From NCBI GenBank assembly GCA_016713175.1, contig JADJPQ010000013.1:62001-126000 (forward strand): a stretch of 64,000 bases of DNA, given 5' to 3'. The notes beneath the pieces were generated by a model. That model was not told the origin of the DNA and did not search any database. It saw nothing but the letters and a program-made list of their open reading frames with translations. Each line of letters begins with the position of its first letter. Positions within the stretch are counted from its first letter, which is position 1. Origin of the DNA: Planctomycetota bacterium (GTDB taxonomy: Bacteria > Planctomycetota > UBA1135 > UBA2386). The translations under genes and the position numbers were made by a program. Of this stretch, positions 8,312 to 17,285 are shown in pieces.

Positions 8312-9013
8312 ATGCGCTCCATCGCCCGTATCGCCGCGTTTGCCCTGCTGCTGACTGCCTGTTCGACGCCGCCGTCGACGGCACCGGAGACCAGTGTCAA
8401 ACCCGGCATCAATCAGGACTACCTCGCCGACGATCTCGATGTCGCCCGCTTCGAGAATCGTTTCGAGGTCGAGAGCCGCGAGGTCTTCACCCAGCGCGCC
8501 AAGATCCTCGCGGCCTGTGGCCTGCGCACTGGCATGCACGTCGCCGACATCGGCGCCGGCACCGGCCTGTTCACGCTGCTGATGGCCTCGCGGCTGGGCG
8601 AGAGCGGCAAGGTCTACGCCGTCGACATCGCGCCGAAGTTCGTCGAACACATCGAACAGCGCGCCGCCGAACGCAAGCTCGGCAACATCCGCGGCGTCGT
8701 CTGTGGCGAACGCGACGTCAACCTGCCCGCAGCGAGCATCGACCTGGCGTTCGTCTGCGACACCTACCACCACTTCGAATACCCGATGAGCACGCTGGCA
8801 ACGATCCATGCGGCGCTGCGGCCCGGTGGCGAACTGGTCATCGTCGACTTCATCCGCGAACCGGGCCAGAGCCGGCAGTGGATCCTCGACCACGTGCGCG
8901 CCGGTCGCGACGTCGTGCGCCAGGAGATCGAAGCCGCCGGCTTCACGTTCGTCCGCCAGGAACCGACACCATTCCTGCAGGAGAACTACCTGCTGCGCTT
9001 CGTCCGTTCCTGA
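8312..9013 (+). CDS. Class I SAM-dependent methyltransferase with lipoprotein signal
   Basis: This encodes 233 residues. The N-terminus MRSIARIAAFALLLTAC is a typical lipoprotein signal. The mature part is a complete class I methyltransferase: VADIGAGTGLFTLLMA (motif I), VYAVDIAPKF (motif II, acidic ribose-binding residue), IDLAFVCDTYHHFEYP (motif IV region) and LRPGGELVIVDF (motif V/VI). The closest general type is the UbiE/Methyltransf_11 group. A SAM-dependent enzyme outside the cytoplasm lacks an obvious cofactor supply, so the signal may instead be an inner-membrane anchor. The gene follows thrC by 14 bp and is probably co-transcribed. Confidence 0.85.
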   Translation: MRSIARIAAFALLLTACSTPPSTAPETSVKPGINQDYLADDLDVARFENRFEVESREVFTQRAKILAACGLRTGMHVADIGAGTGLFTLLMASRLGESGKVYAVDIAPKFVEHIEQRAAERKLGNIRGVVCGERDVNLPAASIDLAFVCDTYHHFEYPMSTLATIHAALRPGGELVIVDFIREPGQSRQWILDHVRAGRDVVRQEIEAAGFTFVRQEPTPFLQENYLLRFVRS

Positions 9014-9017
9014 TCGG

Positions 9018-11477
9018 TCAGCGCGCCCGCCAGGCCTGCGCCTGCTCCGGGAACCCGTTGACCTCGTAGCCGCCGGCGATCGTGCGGCGGACCTTGGCGA
9101 GGTCGCCATGATCGGCCGGCAGCACGCGGGCCAGGGTCTCGTATTCGGCCAGCAGCACCGGTTCGGCCTCCGTCCAGCGCCGCTGCCACGCCAGACAAGC
9201 CGCGTGGTTGATGCGGATGTGGATGCCGTCGGGATCGTCCGCCGCCAGCACGTTGCGGGTCGCCGCCGCCGCGCGCGCCAGCAGCGGCTCGGCTTCGATG
9301 AACCGCGACGCCATGTTCAACAGCTGCCCCAGGTTGCCGACCGCCGCCAGGTGATCGCGCGTGGTCGGCTGGCCGCGACGGTCGTACAGCGCCACCACCT
9401 CCCGCAGGATCGCGATCGCCCTGCCGCCCTGCCGGCGGGCGAGCTCGAGATGCGCGCGGTTGTTCAGCGTGATCGCGACCTGCGAGTGTTCCTCGCCGTA
9501 GACCCGGCGGACCGCGGCCAGCAGTTCGTCGGTCGACGCCAGCGCCTCATCGATCGCGCCGGCCTGCTGCAGGATGGTCACGTGGTCGGCGAGGCAATCG
9601 CAGACCTCCTCGTGCGCATCACCGAAGATCGAACGCGCCAGCGCCAGCGCCGACGCCGACTGTTCGCGTGCCTCGGCACCGCGATCCAGCGCCGACAGGG
9701 CCCGGGCCTGCCATCGCAGCGCCCGGATCGTCGAGCGGACATCGCCCGCGGCGCCGGCGACGCTCGCCAGCTCGGTGGCCAGCGGCACCACGTCGGCGTG
9801 GGCGCTCGCGTCGGTCAATGCCATGCAGCCGTGCCGCAGGACCGCGATGCGGCCACGCGGCGACAGTTCGTTCGCCGCCGCCAGCGCAGCCTGCAGTGCG
9901 GCGCGCCCTTCCTGTCGTTCGCCGAGCTGCATCCGGCACCATGCCAGCACGGCCATGACCTCGCCGGCACGGTCGGCGAGGTCGGCCTGCTCGACCGCGG
10001 TCAGTTCCGTGGTGCGCAGCCGGCCGTGCAACACCGCAGCGCGTTCGAGTTCACGGCGCGCTTCGGCGAAGCGCCGCAGCCGGGCATGGGCCATGCCCAA
10101 GACCTCGCGCAGGACGGCCTCGACGGCCGGTTCGGCGACCACGGCCGGATCCACCGGCGCGGCATCGAGCAGTTCGTGAACGCGCAGATCGCGGCTGTCG
10201 GCGCGATCCTGGATCGCATCGAACAACGAGGCGGTGACCGCCGCCGCTTGGCGGCTGCGCGCAAGGCCGCGCAGCGCCGCCTCTTCGCCGGCCCTGGCCT
10301 CCCGATAACCGGTGACCAGCCCGACGCCGCCGGCCACCACGCCGGCGAGCAGCGCCCCCGCGATGACCGCGGCCACGCGATGCCGGCGCACGAACCGGCT
10401 GCAGCGATAGCCAACACCCGGCGCGCGCGCGGTGATCGGTCGGTGCATCCGTACCCGCTGCAGGTCGGCGCGCAGGGCGGCCACCGTCGGATAGCGACGC
10501 GCCGGATCCTTGGCGAGGGCGTGCAGGATCACGCATTGCAGGTCGTAGGGCAGTTCGGGCCGCAGTCGCCGCGGCGGCACGGGTTCCGCGCGCAGGACCG
10601 CGTCGATCGTCCCCGCCATCGACGCGCCGTCGTTGCCGAACGGCGGCCGGCCACACAACAGCTCGTAGAGGATCACCCCGAGCGACCAGACGTCGACCGC
10701 GACCGCGGGCGGCGCAGCCCGCTCGCCCAGACACTCCGGCGCCAGGTACTGCAACGTGCCGACGACGGCGCCGGTGCGGGTGACGCCGGGGGACGCGGCG
10801 TCCGCGGCGAGCGCCCGGGCGATGCCGAAATCGATCAGCTTCAGGCGACCGAGGCCGTCGATCAGCACGTTGGCCGGTTTCAGGTCGCGGTGCAGAACGC
10901 CGCAGCGATGGCCGTGCTCGACGGCATCGGCCAACGCGTCGAACAGATCGAGCCGGTGCGCCAGGGTCGCGCGGGCCCGCTCCGCCCAGGTCAGCAGATC
11001 CTGCGCGTCGCTGACCAGTTCCATCGCCAGCCACTGCACCTCGGCGCCGGCGAGGCGCTCGGTACCGGCGTCGAAGAACATCGCGATCGCGGGATGCTGC
11101 AGCGCCGCCAGCACGCGGATCTCCTGCGCGAATCGCCACGACTCGGCGGCGCCACCCGGCGCGGCGGTGAACAGCTTCAGCGCCACGTGTCGTTCGGGAT
11201 CGGTCTGGCGGGCCTCCCAGACAGCACCCATGCCGCCGACGCCGAGCGGCCGCACCAGCGTGAACCGGCCGAACGCCTGACCCGCCGCCGGCGCCGCCGG
11301 TCGCGGCGCATCCCGTTCCAGGAACGCACCCGCCGCCGCATCATGCCGCAGCAGCTCCTGCAGTTCGTCGTGCAGCCAGCGCTCGGTGGTCGCGAGCACC
11401 GCCAGGCGACCCGCCCGTTCGGGCTCCGGCATCGCCAGCAGCGCCTCGAACTCGCCGCGCACCCGTGCCCAGGTCAT
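9018..11477 (-). CDS. Transmembrane serine/threonine protein kinase with C-terminal tetratricopeptide-like repeats
   Basis: This encodes 819 residues. The kinase domain (about 70-345) has all key elements: the Gly loop GVGGMGAV (79-86), Lys101, alpha-C Glu119, HRDLKPAN (196-203), DFG (216-218) and APE (246-248). A single membrane helix lies at about 368-390. The rest is helical with TPR-like repeats, for example the GDAHEEVCDCLADHVTILQQ and EEHSQVAITLNNRAHLEL stretches. This is the Planctomycetes-type Hanks kinase layout. The start overlaps the stop of the ECF sigma gene by 4 bp, so the two are translated together. Confidence 0.93.
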   Translation of the reverse strand: MTWARVRGEFEALLAMPEPERAGRLAVLATTERWLHDELQELLRHDAAAGAFLERDAPRPAAPAAGQAFGRFTLVRPLGVGGMGAVWEARQTDPERHVALKLFTAAPGGAAESWRFAQEIRVLAALQHPAIAMFFDAGTERLAGAEVQWLAMELVSDAQDLLTWAERARATLAHRLDLFDALADAVEHGHRCGVLHRDLKPANVLIDGLGRLKLIDFGIARALAADAASPGVTRTGAVVGTLQYLAPECLGERAAPPAVAVDVWSLGVILYELLCGRPPFGNDGASMAGTIDAVLRAEPVPPRRLRPELPYDLQCVILHALAKDPARRYPTVAALRADLQRVRMHRPITARAPGVGYRCSRFVRRHRVAAVIAGALLAGVVAGGVGLVTGYREARAGEEAALRGLARSRQAAAVTASLFDAIQDRADSRDLRVHELLDAAPVDPAVVAEPAVEAVLREVLGMAHARLRRFAEARRELERAAVLHGRLRTTELTAVEQADLADRAGEVMAVLAWCRMQLGERQEGRAALQAALAAANELSPRGRIAVLRHGCMALTDASAHADVVPLATELASVAGAAGDVRSTIRALRWQARALSALDRGAEAREQSASALALARSIFGDAHEEVCDCLADHVTILQQAGAIDEALASTDELLAAVRRVYGEEHSQVAITLNNRAHLELARRQGGRAIAILREVVALYDRRGQPTTRDHLAAVGNLGQLLNMASRFIEAEPLLARAAAATRNVLAADDPDGIHIRINHAACLAWQRRWTEAEPVLLAEYETLARVLPADHGDLAKVRRTIAGGYEVNGFPEQAQAWRAR

Positions 11478-12046
11478 GCGTCGGCCCACCCCGACAGGCG
11501 CCGGCGCAGCCGGGCGCGCGCCACGCGCCAGCCGCGTTCGATGGTCGATTCCGAACAGTGTTCCACCGCTGCGATCTCGCCGTTGGTCATGCCGCCGAAG
11601 AAACGCAGTTCGACCTGCCTTGCCAGCACGGGATCGTCGGCTTCCAGTTCGGCCATCGCCGCGTCCAGGTCGAGCAGATCGACTTCCCCGGCTTCCAGGA
11701 ACGCCACCGACTCGTCCAGCGGGCAGCGTTCGGCCAGGCCGCCGCGCTTGATCGCACGGCGCCGCCGCACATGGTCGACCAGAACGCTGCGCATCGCCTT
11801 GGCCGCCACGCCGAGGAAGTGCTGCCGGTTGCCGAGACCGGCCTCCCGGCCCGCCAGTCGCAGCCAGGCCTCGTTGGCCAGTGCCGTCGGCTGCAGCGTG
11901 TGCCCGCGCACCGCCGCCAGTTCGCGCGCCGCCATCGCCCGGAGGTCGGCGTAGACGAGCTCCGCGAGCTGCTCGCGCGCCACCGCGGAGCCCTCCGCGA
12001 TGCGCTGCAACAGAACCGTCACCTGACCCACCGGGGCATCCGCCAT
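11474..12046 (-). CDS. ECF sigma factor (TIGR02999-like), paired with the kinase
   Basis: About 190 residues from the ATG at 12046; an in-frame ATG at 12076 would add ten. Region 2 is seen in LVYADLRAMAARELA and TALANEAWLRLAG, and region 4 in LRFFGGMTNGEIAAVEHCSESTIERGWRVARARL. The RRRRAIKRGG linker and a short helix before region 4 are typical of sigma-70 ECF proteins found in Planctomycetes next to Ser/Thr kinases. It overlaps the kinase gene by 4 bp. The kinase may control its activity by phosphorylation, as no anti-sigma gene is present. Confidence 0.9.
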   Translation of the reverse strand: MADAPVGQVTVLLQRIAEGSAVAREQLAELVYADLRAMAARELAAVRGHTLQPTALANEAWLRLAGREAGLGNRQHFLGVAAKAMRSVLVDHVRRRRAIKRGGLAERCPLDESVAFLEAGEVDLLDLDAAMAELEADDPVLARQVELRFFGGMTNGEIAAVEHCSESTIERGWRVARARLRRRLSGWADA

Positions 12047-12176
12047 GGTCACGACACCTGCTGTCCAGGTCGACATGCAAGCATAACGACAGGCTGGCCG
12101 GCGGACCTTCGATGGAATCCTGACGGCGACCCTCGCCGGTTTGCGTGTCCGGGGCGAACCCCAAACCCCGAGAACC

Positions 12177-14483
12177 ATGAAGACCACGTTTCCCCGCGCC
12201 CACGGGCGCCTCCTCGCACCGACACTGCTGTTCGCCGCGGCGCTGCCAGCCCAGCAGCCGGTGTCCATGCCGGCCACGACCTCGCCGATCGCCGATTCCC
12301 CGAACCCAGACCACGGCAGCGGCGGCATCTGGGCCGCTGGCGCCACCTGGAAGGCCAGCTTCCACGACGGGATGACGTTCTATCCGGACGTCGGCGCCGA
12401 CCTGCCGCACCAGCCCCTGCGCTGGCGCACGCGGTCGGTGCGGATCGGTGACCGCGAACTGATCGCCGCGACGACAGCCCCGCCGCGCCACCAGGGCACC
12501 CGGTGCGACTACGACCTCGGTGGCTGCATCGAACGCTACGACGTGCGGACCGACGGCCTCGAGCAGAGCTTCCTGTTCGACACCGTACCCGGATCCGGCG
12601 AACTGGTGATCGAAGGCGCGATCGACACGATCCTGCGGCTGCCGGAGTGTCCACCCCGGCACGGCGATCTCGACCTGCGCCTGCCCGACGGGCGGCCGCT
12701 AATCCGCTACGGCCGTGCGTTCGCGATCGACGCCGCCGGCATCACCACGCCGGTGGACACCGAATGCGATGGTCGCACCATCACGCTGCGGGTCGCCGCC
12801 GAGATCGTCGCGCGGGCGCGCTTCCCGCTGGTGATCGATCCGTTGCTCGCCAATGTGGGCCTCGCCACGGGGCGACTGGTGACCGACGTCGACGTGCTGC
12901 ACGAGACCCTGACCGCCAGCGGCCTGCAGGCCCGCACCTGGTATGCGGTGTCCAACATCGCCGCCGCCGGCGACAGCGACCTGCGTCTGTATCGCTGCGG
13001 CAGCGGCTTCGGCGGCACGCCCGTCGAGGTCTACCGCGAGATCTCGCTGTGGGATTCGACCCACGGCCGACTGGCGCTGGCGCCCGCCAGCAACCACGTG
13101 GTGCTGGTACACGCGACCGACATCGGCGGCGACCGGATGGTGATCGTCCACCGGCATCACGTGACCGACATCAACCTGTCGACCGCAGCCCTGGCCGTGC
13201 CCTCGAACCTGGACGAGCACGACTGGCGGCCCGACGTCGGCGGCCGCGTCGGACCCGACGGCAGTCGGGTGCTGATCACGTTCCAGCGAGAAGTCGGGGC
13301 GACGTTCGCCAACACCGCCAACAGCGCCGTGTTCGCCTGCGTCTACGACGCCAGCATCGACCCGACGCTGTTCGGTTTCGTCGTCGCGCCGTTCCCGTTG
13401 CTGGTCCGCGCCAACGCCGATCAGGAACGGAGCGTCGTCAACCAGGCCGCCAGCACCAACCAGTGGCTGGTCGCCTTCCAGGAGCACAACGGCGCCGTGT
13501 TCAACGACGATTGGGACATCACCACGGTCGCCGTCGACGGCAATGGCGTCACGATTCCAACCGGTCTCGACACCGCGCATGCCGGCGACCCGTTGCGGCA
13601 CAAGGTCGCACCGCAGCTGGCCGGCACGTTCGGACGCCATGAACTGACCTACGCGCTGCGGCAGTTCGAACTGGCGGATCCGAAGCCGTTGCAGGTGGTC
13701 GGCGACAGCGTGCACGGCCAGCGCCTCGACTGGAACCACGCCACCGGCACCGGCTCGTTGCCGCACCCGGCAGTGCTGCTGCAAGCGACCACCGGCAACG
13801 CCCTCGAGAACGGCGGTCTCGCGTTCGACACGGTCAGCCGTTCCCACTGGTGCGCGCTCGTCGGCAACCGGGCCGGCGACTCGCTGCGGGTGCACAAGCT
13901 GGGCTATCGCGGCGCGCTCGTCGAGTCGGCGCCGGTCACGCTGCCGGCGGGGACCGAACCGGCCGCCTGCGCCACCACCTTCAGCGCCGAGGGCCGGATG
14001 TTCCCGATCGTCTTCAGCCGGGATGCCGGCACGGTCGGCGGCAACGCGGTGCTCGGCACGCAGATGACCTACGGCAACCTGGCGGCACCGACGGCGATCG
14101 ACTTCGCCTGCGGCAGCGGCGTGTTCACCGGACTCGGCGCGACCGCCGACCGCCAGCAGATCGGCTCGCAGGCGATGCCGTTGATGCTCGGCGGTGCGCC
14201 GCAGGACACCTTCGCGTTCCTGCTGCTGTCGACCGGGCGGGGCAACACGCCGGGCGGCGCCGTCGGCGCCCCCGGCTGCACGATCGTGCCCGACGTGTTC
14301 TCGCCGGCCTACATCGGAGCGATCGGCACGACGATCTCCGGCGGCGTCGCCACGGTGACGGTCGATCTGCCCGAGAACCTGGCGCCGATGCCGCTGTTCT
14401 GCCAGTGGGCCTACGTCGTACCTGGCGCCAACGGGCTCGGCATGCTGGCGAGCGCGGGCCTGCGCATCGGCCTCGATCGCTGA
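12177..14483 (+). CDS. Large secreted protein with shared C-terminal domain
   Basis: This encodes 768 residues, starting at ATG 12177 with a signal peptide cleaved near LPAQQ. The N-terminal 220 residues resemble those of the protein at 49824: both have a GLEQ(S/T)F motif followed later by an FPLV(I/L)DPL motif. The middle is beta-rich and propeller-like. The last 130 residues (from about FACGSG to LRIGLDR) form a compact domain with CQWAYVVPGANGLG, comparable to the ends of several other secreted proteins here. Function unknown. It is divergent from the ECF/kinase pair and could be one of its targets. Confidence 0.82.
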   Translation: MKTTFPRAHGRLLAPTLLFAAALPAQQPVSMPATTSPIADSPNPDHGSGGIWAAGATWKASFHDGMTFYPDVGADLPHQPLRWRTRSVRIGDRELIAATTAPPRHQGTRCDYDLGGCIERYDVRTDGLEQSFLFDTVPGSGELVIEGAIDTILRLPECPPRHGDLDLRLPDGRPLIRYGRAFAIDAAGITTPVDTECDGRTITLRVAAEIVARARFPLVIDPLLANVGLATGRLVTDVDVLHETLTASGLQARTWYAVSNIAAAGDSDLRLYRCGSGFGGTPVEVYREISLWDSTHGRLALAPASNHVVLVHATDIGGDRMVIVHRHHVTDINLSTAALAVPSNLDEHDWRPDVGGRVGPDGSRVLITFQREVGATFANTANSAVFACVYDASIDPTLFGFVVAPFPLLVRANADQERSVVNQAASTNQWLVAFQEHNGAVFNDDWDITTVAVDGNGVTIPTGLDTAHAGDPLRHKVAPQLAGTFGRHELTYALRQFELADPKPLQVVGDSVHGQRLDWNHATGTGSLPHPAVLLQATTGNALENGGLAFDTVSRSHWCALVGNRAGDSLRVHKLGYRGALVESAPVTLPAGTEPAACATTFSAEGRMFPIVFSRDAGTVGGNAVLGTQMTYGNLAAPTAIDFACGSGVFTGLGATADRQQIGSQAMPLMLGGAPQDTFAFLLLSTGRGNTPGGAVGAPGCTIVPDVFSPAYIGAIGTTISGGVATVTVDLPENLAPMPLFCQWAYVVPGANGLGMLASAGLRIGLDR

Positions 14484-14563
14484 TCCGACCGGTCGGACTC
14501 TTGAGCGTGGGCGGCAAAGGCCGTAAGCAGGCCGCCCCCTTTCCGCCCGCCGAGAACGTCCCG

Positions 14564-15277
14564 TTGCGCCTGTTTGCGATCAGTGACCTGCACCTGAGCC
14601 TCGGCGTCGACAAGCCGATGGACATCTTCGGCCCGCAATGGGTCGGCCACGCCGACAAGATGCGCACCGCCTGGGACGCGATGGTCGATCCCGACGACTG
14701 GGTGCTGGTCGGCGGCGACACGTCGTGGGGACTCGATCTCGCCGAGGCGAAGCCCGATCTCGACTGGCTCGGTGACCGCCCGGGTCGCAAGGTGCTGATC
14801 AAAGGCAACCACTGCACCTGGTGGGGTTCGCGCAGCAAGGTCGAGAAGGTGTTGCACCCGTCGATCACGCTGCTGCAGAACGACGCTGTGCAACTGACCG
14901 ACGGCACCGTGGTGATCGGCACGCGACTGTGGGATCCGCCCGATGCGCCGTGGGCCGATGCCGGCGCCGCCAAGGTGTTCGCGCGCGAACTCGAACGCCT
15001 GAAGTTGTCGATCGCGGCTGGTCGCAAACTCGGCGGCTGCACGGCCGGTGGCGCTCGCACGATCGCGTTGATCCATTACCCGCCGCGCTATTCGGATGGC
15101 CGCGAAACCGAAGCGGTGGCGCTGCTGCGCGATGCCTCGGTGTCGATCTGCGTCTACGGTCACCTGCACGGCAAGGACCTCAAGCACGGCTTCCAGGGCG
15201 ACGCCGACGGCATCCGCTACTACCTGGCCTCGGTGGATGCGATCGACTTCCAGCCGATCCGGATCGCGCTCGGGTGA
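14564..15277 (+). CDS. Calcineurin-like metallophosphoesterase (COG1768 type)
   Basis: This 237-residue protein probably starts at TTG 14564, because the family begins directly with RLFAISDLHLS. Metal-binding motifs are SDLHLS, GGDTSW, KGNHCTWW, LIHYPP and YGHLHG. The phrase DKPMDIFGPQW and the spacing match the COG1768 predicted phosphohydrolases. The usual Asp or Glu after GNH is a Cys here. The enzyme is cytoplasmic with no signal peptide; its substrate is unknown. It follows the secreted protein by about 80 bp. Confidence 0.85.
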   Translation: MRLFAISDLHLSLGVDKPMDIFGPQWVGHADKMRTAWDAMVDPDDWVLVGGDTSWGLDLAEAKPDLDWLGDRPGRKVLIKGNHCTWWGSRSKVEKVLHPSITLLQNDAVQLTDGTVVIGTRLWDPPDAPWADAGAAKVFARELERLKLSIAAGRKLGGCTAGGARTIALIHYPPRYSDGRETEAVALLRDASVSICVYGHLHGKDLKHGFQGDADGIRYYLASVDAIDFQPIRIALG

Positions 15278-15300
15278 CCCATAGGATCGTCGCACCCTCG

Positions 15301-15328
15301 CGCTGCCGGCAAATCCGATACGGCAGCG
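15301..15328 (+). terminator. Hairpin after the metallophosphoesterase gene
   Basis: CGCTGCCG at 15301-15308 pairs with CGGCAGCG at 15321-15328 around a 12-base loop. No T-run follows. It lies between the phosphoesterase and the ATPase module and may separate the two transcripts. Confidence 0.35.
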
Positions 15329-15367
15329 GGCCACCGCGCTGTTACCATCGCAAACAACAGCACGGCC

Positions 15368-16513
15368 ATGATCCAGAGCGTCCGCTTCCAAAACTACAAG
15401 CTGCTGCGTGATGTCGAGATCGAACTCGGGCGCTTGAACGTGATCGTCGGCGCCAATGGCATCGGCAAGAGCAGCGTGCTGGAGGGAATCGATCTGCTCC
15501 TCGCTGCCCCGGCGCTCAACGTCGACCCCCAACAGCACCTGGAGACACTGTTCGCCGAGCGGTTCGCGCCCAAAGAACTCGTCTCGCGTCCCGGAGACAC
15601 GACGTTCCGCCTGGAGGCCCGGGTCGACACCGACGCCCTTGGCTTTTCGGCGCGCCTGCGCACGGACACGCCTCGTCCCGACTTCCTGTTCCACCTGACG
15701 CGTGGCGGCACTACGCGAGAATTGCTGCCAAGCGAGAACGCCGCTCCCGCCGCGCTGCTCGAGTTCTTCGTGCGATCGACAAGCAAGAGTCTTCAACCGG
15801 CAGTTCTCCTGGCCCTGGACACGGCCACGCTGGCATCTCCGGATCACATCGAAGGCGACCAACCGACGATCGCAGCCGACGGCAATGGCCTGGCCTCGAC
15901 ACTGACTGCGCTCATCGCAGCTCGCGATCCGACGTTCGCGAGGATCGAAGAGGACCTGACACGCGTCATTCCCAGCGCCAGACGGATCCGGACCCAGCCC
16001 AAGCAGATTGCTCGCTTCGAGAACATCCCGGTCCAAGTCGACGGCGAATCGACGTTCGTGAGAAGTCGCCGTTCCGTCCCCGGCAACCGGCTCGAGGTCG
16101 AATGGGAAGGCGTTGGTTGGATTCCTGCGCACCAACTGTCGCAAGGGACGCTCCTGGTCCTTGGGCTGATCGCGGTTCTCCGCACCCGGCGCCCCCGTCT
16201 GTTGTTGTTGGACGACCTGGATCGCGGTCTCCACCCGATTGCGCAGCGTCAACTGGTGGCCCTGTTGCGCCATCTGCAGGCCGAGAACAGCGACCTGCAG
16301 ATCGTCTGTACCGCGCACTCGCCGTTTGTCCTGGACGAACTGCGGCCCGAGGAGGTCTGGATCGCCGGCGCAGCAGCCCCAGGGGCCACGCTCATCCGCC
16401 GTCTCGATCGCCATCCGAACTGGCAAAAGCGCGCCGGTTACCTGCACCCAGGCGAGTTCTGGAGCGCAGTCGGCGAAGGTTGGGTCGGCAACCCCGGAGC
16501 CGCGACGGCGTGA
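15368..16513 (+). CDS. OLD/RecF-type AAA ATPase of a two-gene module
   Basis: This 381-residue ABC-class ATPase begins MIQSVRFQNYKLLRD, the usual opening of RecF/OLD/AAA_21 proteins. Walker A is GANGIGKSS (28-36), the signature LSQGT (257-261), Walker B RLLLLDDLDRGLHP (277-290), and the switch His sits in TAHSPF (315-320). There is no fused TOPRIM domain as in OLD nucleases; the next gene appears to supply it. The two overlap by 4 bp (GTGA). This architecture is typical of phage-defence modules such as the AbiL type. A TACCAT at 15343-15348 could be its -10 box. Confidence 0.88.
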   Translation: MIQSVRFQNYKLLRDVEIELGRLNVIVGANGIGKSSVLEGIDLLLAAPALNVDPQQHLETLFAERFAPKELVSRPGDTTFRLEARVDTDALGFSARLRTDTPRPDFLFHLTRGGTTRELLPSENAAPAALLEFFVRSTSKSLQPAVLLALDTATLASPDHIEGDQPTIAADGNGLASTLTALIAARDPTFARIEEDLTRVIPSARRIRTQPKQIARFENIPVQVDGESTFVRSRRSVPGNRLEVEWEGVGWIPAHQLSQGTLLVLGLIAVLRTRRPRLLLLDDLDRGLHPIAQRQLVALLRHLQAENSDLQIVCTAHSPFVLDELRPEEVWIAGAAAPGATLIRRLDRHPNWQKRAGYLHPGEFWSAVGEGWVGNPGAATA

Positions 16514-17247
16514 GCGTGATCCTCGCTGGTGCCGCCGAGAGCGCGGCCGACTTCGCGTTGATCGTCCGCCTCGTCGACCACGTGATCGAGGACGGCGTCG
16601 ACTGGATCGATGCTGCAACCCTCGAACACTTCAGAACCTGGGCATCGGTCGGGAACCACCCGTTCCTGGACGTCCATCGCGCGCATGATCTGGCACGCGA
16701 CCTCGGTCTCGGCTACCGGCTCTATGGCCGATTCCAAGGCGAGCCTGGCGCCGAGGATGCCTTGCTGCACCGCTGCGCCCTGTTGGTGCTTGCCGACATG
16801 GAGCCACTCCCTGGCGCAGTCGTGATCGCCCGCGACGACGACGGCAGACAAGCGCGGCGCCTGGGTTTCGTCCAGGCGGAGTCGGATCGTGCCTGGCCAT
16901 TTGCGATCATCGGCGCAATCGCCACTCCTGAGATCGAGTCCTGGCTGATCTCCGCCTTCGTGCCGCGCACACCGGAAGAGGAACGAAACCGTGACGAACT
17001 CCGCGAGACGCTGGGCTTCGATCCGATCCAAGAAGCACACCGACTGAGTTCGACCGGCTCACCCAAGAGGGACGCCAAGGCGGTACTGAGCACACTGGCC
17101 GGCACAGCCGACGCTGGTGCGGCCTTCGTCGCGAGCAGTCTCGAGCACCTGCGAACACAGGGAACGAAGAACGGCTTGACGCGTTTTCTCGACGCACTCG
17201 CCACCAAGCTCCTGCCGCTGTTCGACGTCCGGCATCGTCGCTCCTAG
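16510..17247 (+). CDS. TOPRIM/DUF4276-like partner of the ATPase
   Basis: This 245-residue protein starts at GTG 16510, overlapping the ATPase stop. No family is certain, but the residue pattern fits RloB/DUF4276-type TOPRIM-like proteins: Glu10 in ILAGAAES, the acidic cluster VVIARDDDG (105-113), ATPEIESWL (138-146), and Lys186 in GSPKRDAK. These would form a metal-dependent nuclease-like site. Pairing with an AAA ATPase is the organisation of AbiL and related systems, in which the ATPase senses infection and the partner is the effector. The function is inferred; no homology search was run. Confidence 0.65.
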   Translation: MSVILAGAAESAADFALIVRLVDHVIEDGVDWIDAATLEHFRTWASVGNHPFLDVHRAHDLARDLGLGYRLYGRFQGEPGAEDALLHRCALLVLADMEPLPGAVVIARDDDGRQARRLGFVQAESDRAWPFAIIGAIATPEIESWLISAFVPRTPEEERNRDELRETLGFDPIQEAHRLSSTGSPKRDAKAVLSTLAGTADAGAAFVASSLEHLRTQGTKNGLTRFLDALATKLLPLFDVRHRRS

Positions 17248-17285
17248 CGTCTTGCAACGCCAACCGGCGCCGGGACGATGCCGCG

